Part shown: positions 58,701-64,000 of the stretch, in pieces
Position numbering within the stretch: the first letter of the stretch is position 1
Layout of the letters: each line of letters starts with the position of its first letter
Assembly (NCBI RefSeq): GCF_020520425.1
Contig: NC_079491.1
Span: forward strand, 4,699,143-4,763,142
Direction of reading: 5' to 3'
DNA: 64,000 nucleotides
Source: Spinacia oleracea
Taxonomy: Eukaryota; Streptophyta; Magnoliopsida; Caryophyllales; Amaranthaceae
Made by a program: the position numbers and the translations under genes
Notes under the pieces: model-generated
Told to the model about the DNA's origin: nothing
The model's database searches: none
What the model saw: only the letters and a program-made list of their open reading frames with translations

Positions 58701-59557
58701 GTGACAAACAGCACCAGACCACCATCTTCATCCCCAAAGCTCTGAACCTCAACACAATTCCATGACTGTGATGACCAACATTCCACAGATAACTCGTAAA
58801 CCTTGAACATTTCCTTCTTCCTAACCACCAAATACAAATTCTTACAAGATGGGGAGCTTGTGACAAGCCGTTTTCGATATCTCATTTCATGTAATTCCAT
58901 CTCATAACAAGCAGTATTACAACACAGTGTTTTAGAAACTGAAAATTTCTTACTTAAGAAAAATGAATAAATGTTTCCCTTGCGGTCGATTGAACAAATC
59001 CTCCACAAATAATTAACAATATCATCAGTTTGTTCATCCCAAACTTGACCTTTTCTAATAGATAAACATTTAACCCCTCTGGAATCGAAATCGGGCATTC
59101 TTTGTAACAACATTAACTTCTCAGGGCTGAAAAATGGCAACAGGCTATCAATCTCGCCGATATCAGGCTTATGGTAGGCTATGTCCAACTCGGAAGTGTG
59201 GAATTGGGATAAATCGAGGTTTTGGGGGATATTAATGAGAGGAGTACCAAAGAAAGGGTGGAAAAAGAGATTAGTACCTTCGGAGATCTTGACAGAAAAC
59301 ACCATCCACGGCGTACATCTAGTGCCAGAGACACCGCGGGGGCGGAGGAGAATGATTGAAGAGCATAAGCAGGTGTTATTGATGGAAGCGGGAACTGAAA
59401 AAGCGGTTGATTTGCGCCATTTTTTGCAGACTGATCGGAAACGGCGCAAGTTGTCAACATCATTTCCCAGGAATTTGATGATCAATTGAAGCAATGGTTG
59501 ACGGAGATCTGACCAGTTCACCTTCTGGCGAGTACACCTCGGCGACTTTCCGACCAT
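55728..59557 (-). CDS. Gene H: F-box/KIB1-4 protein with linker and RTM3-like tail, GC donor
   Basis: Exons 59557-58443, 56764-56547, 56419-56352 and 56252-55728 give 641 residues, phases 2, 1, 0. The F-box is at residues about 12-54 (WSDLRQPLLQLIIKFL; FRSVCKKWR), with Arg where the Pro of LP is usual. The KIB1-4 domain ends PISSYPGFPLHLCSPPSWVF. Linker residues 372-467 contain EPEPEPEAQTSDIP. Tail residues 468-641 contain DIKPSLVPTLQKIWSKHG, FEVDWLVPFVKKA and a Leu/Glu/Lys coiled-coil-like stretch ending DIPLGGGLS. The donor of intron 1 reads AG then GCAAGT, where all paralogues have GT; the remaining match to the consensus fits a functional GC-AG intron. If unspliced, the first exon ends in a 379-residue protein. 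It is the nearest relative of C2. Confidence 0.8.
57077..57192 (-). mobile_element. tRNA-derived SINE in intron 1 of gene H
   Basis: The minus strand has a tRNA-like head (GGTACCCGGATCGAATCTCG around the B box) and ends in CACCCC plus a poly-A run. CAAATCTTT flanks both sides (57068-57076 and 57193-57201), a perfect 9-bp target duplication. Confidence 0.85.
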
Positions 59558-60128
59558 AATGACTGGAAATTTTGTTCGAATTTGGAGATTTGTGGTAATT
59601 CAATCAGACAAACTAATGACATTGGGGTTTAGCGGGGATTTTAATAAATTGTTCTTCTAACAGGGGTAAGTAAAGATGGTTGGCGGCTTGCCGGGCTTCG
59701 GGCTAAGCCCACGGGTCGTGGGCCTAAACTGACCTGGCCTACGCTAACTCCGCATGTAACGGACTGGGCAATGCCGGGCCAATTTTAAAAGTGGCTCATG
59801 CCCATGTGCCCTTGCCTCGGTTGGGTCGGGCCGTCGTGTTAAGCCTATCGCCGTGCTTTCTCCAAAAACATGGGCACAAGTCGGCCTACGACTTATGTCT
59901 GTGTCACATCGTGTTTTTTTGTGTGTGTGGGGCCAAGCCTTTTTGTGTCGGGTCAGTTAGGTCAAGCCCACAATCATCTTAGGAGTAGTATGTTAAGTAT
60001 GTTCGTCATGTACTCCCTCCGACCTTGTCCCTTAAAAAAAATTCCGGGCGTTTTTGCTAAATTAAATAATAGTGTTGAGTTTCTTTCAAAAAATAACTAG
60101 TGTATATTTTTTAAGCAAATTAAATAAT
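59558..60128. other. Upstream region of gene H with hAT-like and Stowaway-like remnants
   Basis: About 100 bases next to the H start are probably leader and promoter. From 59660 a GGGCC/GGGCTT-rich block begins CAGGGGTAAGTAAAGATGG, like an hAT terminus, and runs to about 59970. A Stowaway-like end (CTCCCTCCGACCTTG) follows at 60012. No gene. Confidence 0.45.
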
Positions 60129-60383
60129 ACAAACTTTTTTATAAGAAGGTCTTATACAAAAGACCACTTTGGTATTATATAAGTTAAGCAATGGAACCAA
60201 TTAGTTAAGCACTTGAACTAATTAGTTAAACACTGAAATCAATTAGTTAAGCAAACGAATTAATTAGTTAAGCAATTGAATCAATTAATTAAGCAATATA
60301 ATCAATTAGTTAAGAAATTAAACCAATTAATTAAGCAACTAAAGTGGTCTTTCCGGTAAGGCGGTCTTACACAAAAGTTGCCG
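60129..60383. mobile_element. Small Mutator-like MITE with the same ends and minisatellite as 9960-12607
   Basis: The perfect 10-bp duplication ATTAAATAAT lies at 60119-60128 and 60384-60393. Ends of about 39 bp include CTTTTGTGTAAGACCGCC and AAAGACCACTTT. The centre is about eight units of AATTAGTTAAGCA, the inverse of the minisatellite core at 10140-10860. Confidence 0.85.
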
Positions 60384-60844
60384 ATTAAATAATGATGATG
60401 ATATAAGAGTTGAAGATTTGTGAGTTTTAAGAATGTTATAAGTTTTTTAAATTAAATATTTATGCTTTGTTTGGTAAAATATTAGTAACAGAATGGTAAC
60501 AAGTGGTATGCAAATTCTTATGTTTTAAAATATTAAAATAGATATGTAAAAAGTTGCAAGAAATAAAACCGACCAACTAAACAAACAGTAGAAAATTTTT
60601 CATAAATCTCATGGATATCAAAATAGATTGCAAAATAGATTGCAGTAACTAATACGGAGTAATATGATTAATACCATAAACAGAGTTCTAATATGAATTG
60701 CCTACAAAGGAATTAAGGGCTAAATTCCACATTACCCATCTGCGTAATTGCGCAATTACACTAATTAATACAATATTAAAAAAAAAACTAATTAAGGTCA
60801 TGCGAAATTGAACTAGAATCTAGCAGACATCCAGTGGAATATAT
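60384..60844. other. AT-rich DNA downstream of the small unknown gene
   Basis: This is the likely 3' flank of the gene at 60845-61312. There is no recognisable element or open frame. Confidence 0.4.
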
Positions 60845-61312
60845 TCACTTGATTCGATTAACCTTCTTCTTCTTCTGCTCTGTTTTCTTCTTCTTCTTCG
60901 AGGCGGCATTACGAAGACGATAACCTTGATCATCATTATCAGTGCAACAAACATCATTATAAACACTACCCAAACACTCTGCCATGGTAAAGTTGTAAGG
61001 ATCAACAACTTCATGATCACTATCTTCACTGTAGTACTTAACGCCGTTATCGTCGATGATGCGAGGTTGAGGCTTAGGGCTAGGATAATACTTAACGCCG
61101 CCATTGTCGATCATTCGAGGCCGAGTGGTAGGACAATACATGAACTTGTTAGGAGGATAGTATGAGTGCACCATGTGTTGACGATGATACGGGTGTAAGA
61201 AAACAGGTACAGGAACAGGGAAAACAGGTACAGGAACAGGAAAAACAGGGACAGGGTAACATGGAATTGGTTGATGAGGTTGTATGAAATTATGAGAAAT
61301 AATAGCCGCCAT
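60845..61312 (-). CDS. Unknown 155-residue Pro/Val-repeat, Lys-rich protein
   Basis: The start is in good context (ACAATGGCG). The N-terminal half has a VPVFPVPVPVF repeat (residues about 20-40) and Tyr/Pro/His-rich sequence. There follow two similar segments, RMIDNGGVKYYPSPKPQP and RIIDDNGVKYYSEDS, then an acidic part with two adjacent Cys, and a Lys-rich end (KKKKKTEQKKKK) that resembles a nuclear localisation signal. No signal peptide, membrane segment or known family is visible. The internal duplication and balanced codon use argue for a real gene, but low complexity weakens the case. It has no visible link with the F-box family. Confidence 0.55.
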   Translation of the reverse strand: MAAIISHNFIQPHQPIPCYPVPVFPVPVPVFPVPVPVFLHPYHRQHMVHSYYPPNKFMYCPTTRPRMIDNGGVKYYPSPKPQPRIIDDNGVKYYSEDSDHEVVDPYNFTMAECLGSVYNDVCCTDNDDQGYRLRNAASKKKKKTEQKKKKVNRIK

Positions 61313-61954
61313 TGTTGTATCGATTCAAGAAGATTTTAGCAAAGATGATGAAAGCTAAGAAATATACTTGTAATTTTCAGAAAGTATTTGTTTTTGATGG
61401 AATTAACTTTCAGAAAATATTGTAAGAATTATGTCTGGTTTATGTTGGTATTTAAGGACAAGTTACTTCTATTAGGTTAAATTTGTAGTCGGTTTAATTT
61501 AATTTGCAAGAAATAATTAGGAAACTTTTTTAGGTAAATTTTGGAAACTTTCCTTATTTCTTCTCTTAGGTTAAAAGTTTGTCAACGGGAATATTTGGTT
61601 TTAGTTGTCAACATAAAAGTATCTACGGTATGTTTTAACCATGTCATTTATTTAATTGGACCAAAAAAAAAATTATGGGATCGATCAATAATTAGGAAAG
61701 TTTTAACAATATTGTAAAATTAGGTATTTGTTGCTTACTTTCCTTATTTCTTCTCTTACGAATATGTTGTCAACGGGATTATTTGTTTTTAATTAGCTGT
61801 CGTAAATTTCTCATTAAAAAATACCTGTCTAAATTTTCCTCAAACAAAAAATTAGCTGTCCTAAATCATAAATATTATTTATACTTTTTATTTTATTTAT
61901 ATCAACACAAAGAAATCCCTGTTTGTGCCCATGTACTCTTATACAGAGTATGTC

Positions 61955-62134
61955 AAAAAGAAAATTAACTTTTACCTAATATTTTTAACTTATAACATGT
62001 TTTGATTAACTTTTATATTATAAACAAAAATTGATAGATAAACATGTTAAAAGTGTTAAATAATACTTTACAGTATATGTGATTTTGAAGAAATAATTTG
62101 TATTCAAATAAAAAAATTATCACCAAAAAATAAA
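61955..62134. mobile_element. Left part of a third TGTACAATAAAT-type MITE, split by the GH31-carrying element
   Basis: ATTAACTTTTACC, TTGATTAACTTTTATATTA and GATTTTGAAGAAATAA match the MITE bodies at 40201 and 50257. The match resumes after the inserted element at about 63607 (AACTTTACATGTATAAAG to about 63665). Confidence 0.6.
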
Positions 62135-63606
62135 GGATTTTTTTGGATAAAACCACCTTTTAAAGTTGCAGTTTTTGAAATAACCACCTTATATGTTTTT
62201 TTTTTAAAATAATCACCTTAAACTTTCTTTTTTTATGAAATCACCACCAAATGTTAACGGACATCCAAACTTCCGTTAGTGGGGCCCACAACCAACGACC
62301 AAAATTTGTTTTCCCTCCATTTTCACTCGATACTCTCTTTCTTCTCCTTCTTTACTGTTATTTTCATTTTCCAACCAATTTCTTCTTCCTCATTATTGCT
62401 CTTCACACTCCCCCCTCATTTATTCTCTGTATTTTTTAACCTCAACCCCACAATTCGAATCTCTCTCTCCTCCATCTCTGTCAAAGCCTATGACATAATT
62501 CTAAGGGCTAAAAGGATAGAGGTTTACCTGAATTCATCGACGACATAGCTCTTCTGATGTATTTTCAGCAAAACCACATATATCTGCTCCAATTATTGGC
62601 ATCCAAAAATTCCAAAGTTCAACATAGTTGGAATAGAATACTGCAAATCATCCCATCTTGCAGCATCATCTCCAGTCCAATGCGCGGTATACTTCCCAGA
62701 ACTAGTAAACGTCGACCTTGAAAGTAAATACGGCCTTTCATCGCTGGTTTTAACGAGTGCTTCACGGGTGGCTTGAGATTCAAGAAACCCGTAAAGGTTA
62801 TGGACATTATAATCCGTTACATTACCGTAGTGCATAACTGTTCCTGGTATAGTCTTGCTGATTATAGGTACATGACCTCCAGAATTGTTTATCTTATATG
62901 GTGGATTATCAAGGGTAGATCCAGGTGTAGGTGTAGAAGTTATGAAATTTGAAGCTTCATTCATGTCAATCCAGATTGGTAGGAAACTCCATGTGTGTGC
63001 TTTAATTGGTAGGAAAGGACGATTAAAGTATTAAACTATAACTCCAATCTCGAATTTGTTGATTAATTAGTAATTAAATTTCTTCTTTTGTTGATTGGTA
63101 ACCCCAAAAAATTGATTTGTTGAAATTGATGCAATTTGGTTGATTAAACTATGAATTTGGGCGTTTGGTTGATTAAACTTTCAGTTGAGTTTAAATCCCC
63201 AAATTGAAAAACCCCCAAATTCTACAATTGAAGAACCCTAATTTTAATTTAGCACAAATTACATGCTGATAATTGGGGGGAAGTGCCGAAATTTTCTTGC
63301 AGATGAATTGTACTTGAAAAATTGGGAGAGAAATAGATTTAATTTGTGGAATTTTGATAAAAAATTTCGAGAGAGGTTTGTTAATGGAGGAAGGGTTCAT
63401 GGAGAGGAAGAAGGGAGGAAAAGAGGAGGGAAAAAGAATATGGTCGTTGGTTGTGGGCCCACTAACGGAAGTATGAATGTCCGTTACCATTTGGTGGTGA
63501 TTTCATAAAAAAAGAAAATTTAAAGTGGTTCTTTAAAAAAAAAAACATATAAGGTGGTTATTTCAAAAATTGCAACTTTAAAATGTGGTTTTATCCAAAA
63601 AAATCC
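62135..63606. mobile_element. Pack-MULE-like element with about 200-bp inverted ends
   Basis: The ends GGATTTTTTTGGATAAAACC and the inverse continue as near-perfect inverted repeats through AACGGACATCCAAACTTCCG and GGGGCCCACAACCAACGACC, about 200 bp. It sits in an A-rich site inside an older MITE, with AAAAATAAA on both sides, though not sharply placed. The centre carries a GH31 gene fragment. There is no transposase. Confidence 0.8.
62549..62980 (-). pseudogene. Captured alpha-glucosidase (GH31) gene fragment
   Basis: The minus strand reads [71 protein letters not shown] and [12 protein letters not shown]. After a one-base deletion near 62602 it continues [17 protein letters not shown]. This is the core of a plant GH31 alpha-glucosidase, including the nucleophile Asp of WIDMNE and the HWTGD acid/base region. 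About 145 residues of a protein usually near 900 are present and there is no start, so it is not a functional enzyme. Confidence 0.92.
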
Positions 63607-64000
63607 AAAAAAAATAAACTTTACATGTATAAAGTTAAATTTTAGGCATTTTAACTTAACTTTTACTCCCTCCGTCCCTTAATACTCGCACCGATTTGAC
63701 CGGTGCGGAGTTTAATACACTTGAATTGACTTATTAATTTAATTGGTGTTAGTTGATATTGAGGTATTTTTTACTCCCTCCGTCCCAGATTAGTTGTTAC
63801 ACTTTCCTTTTTCATCTGTCCCAGATTAGTTGTTACATTTCTAAATTATGAATGACCCCACAATTATTATATTGTCTCTCTCTTCCCACTAAAACTTCTT
63901 TTGTCCCCTTTCAATTAAAAAAATACCCCACTAACTTCTATCACATCTACTTTTTCAATAAAATAACAATTGATAACCACGCAACCACTTATCACCTAAA
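63607..64000. other. MITE remainder and Stowaway ends at the window edge
   Basis: The MITE resumes to about 63665. Two Stowaway-like ends follow: CTCCCTCCGTCCCTTAATAC at 63666 and CTCCCTCCGTCCCAGATTAG at 63773, the latter with a second CCCAGATTAGTTGTTACA at 63820. The partner ends are outside or lost. Confidence 0.5.

Overview
This is a nuclear segment of a flowering plant, very probably a eudicot. The genes have spliced GT-AG introns, there is no operon structure, the intergenic DNA is AT-rich, and the transposon mix is typical of plants: Copia, LINE, SINE, Helitron, hAT, CACTA, Mutator-like and Stowaway. The repeat style and the captured gene fragments would fit Caryophyllales/Amaranthaceae, but that is a guess.

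The window is dominated by one gene family. Each full member starts with a large first exon encoding an F-box and a KIB1-4 (formerly DUF295, SKIP23-like) domain. Two short exons encoding an acidic, Ser/Thr/Pro-rich linker follow, and a last exon encodes a helical tail that resembles the C-terminal module of plant MATH/coiled-coil proteins such as RTM3. Splice phases (2, 1, 0) are the same in every member. Intact-looking loci are A (5094-632, minus), C2 (16979-20973, plus), G (23198-26398, plus), D (48150-43842, minus) and H (59557-55728, minus). C1 (13295-14413, plus) has only the first exon. Broken loci are I/B (29097-42179, plus), E (51300-50942, minus) and F (54601-51740, minus).

The paralogues mirror each other around about 43 kb. 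The plus arm reads C1/C2 - G - I/B, and the minus arm, read from the right, is H/F - E - D. This suggests an old inverted segmental duplication. Within the C group an unequal exchange joined the linker exon of C1 in frame to the 5' end of C2, so a single spliced transcript could encode two F-box/KIB units and one tail.

Mobile DNA explains most of the rest. A complete Copia element with identical 162-bp LTRs sits in exon 1 of I/B. A 4.6-kb Helitron candidate carrying PR-1 and histidine-phosphotransfer gene fragments lies in the I/B intron. A truncated LINE breaks tail exon F and another lies in the C1 intron. Nested terminal-inverted-repeat elements with a 21-bp minisatellite lie just upstream of C1. 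A Pack-MULE-like element at 62.1-63.6 kb carries an alpha-glucosidase (GH31) fragment. The only other plausible gene is a small unknown Pro/Lys-rich protein at 61312-60845. Predicted products of the family would act as SCF ubiquitin-ligase adaptors; this is family knowledge, not something the sequence proves.
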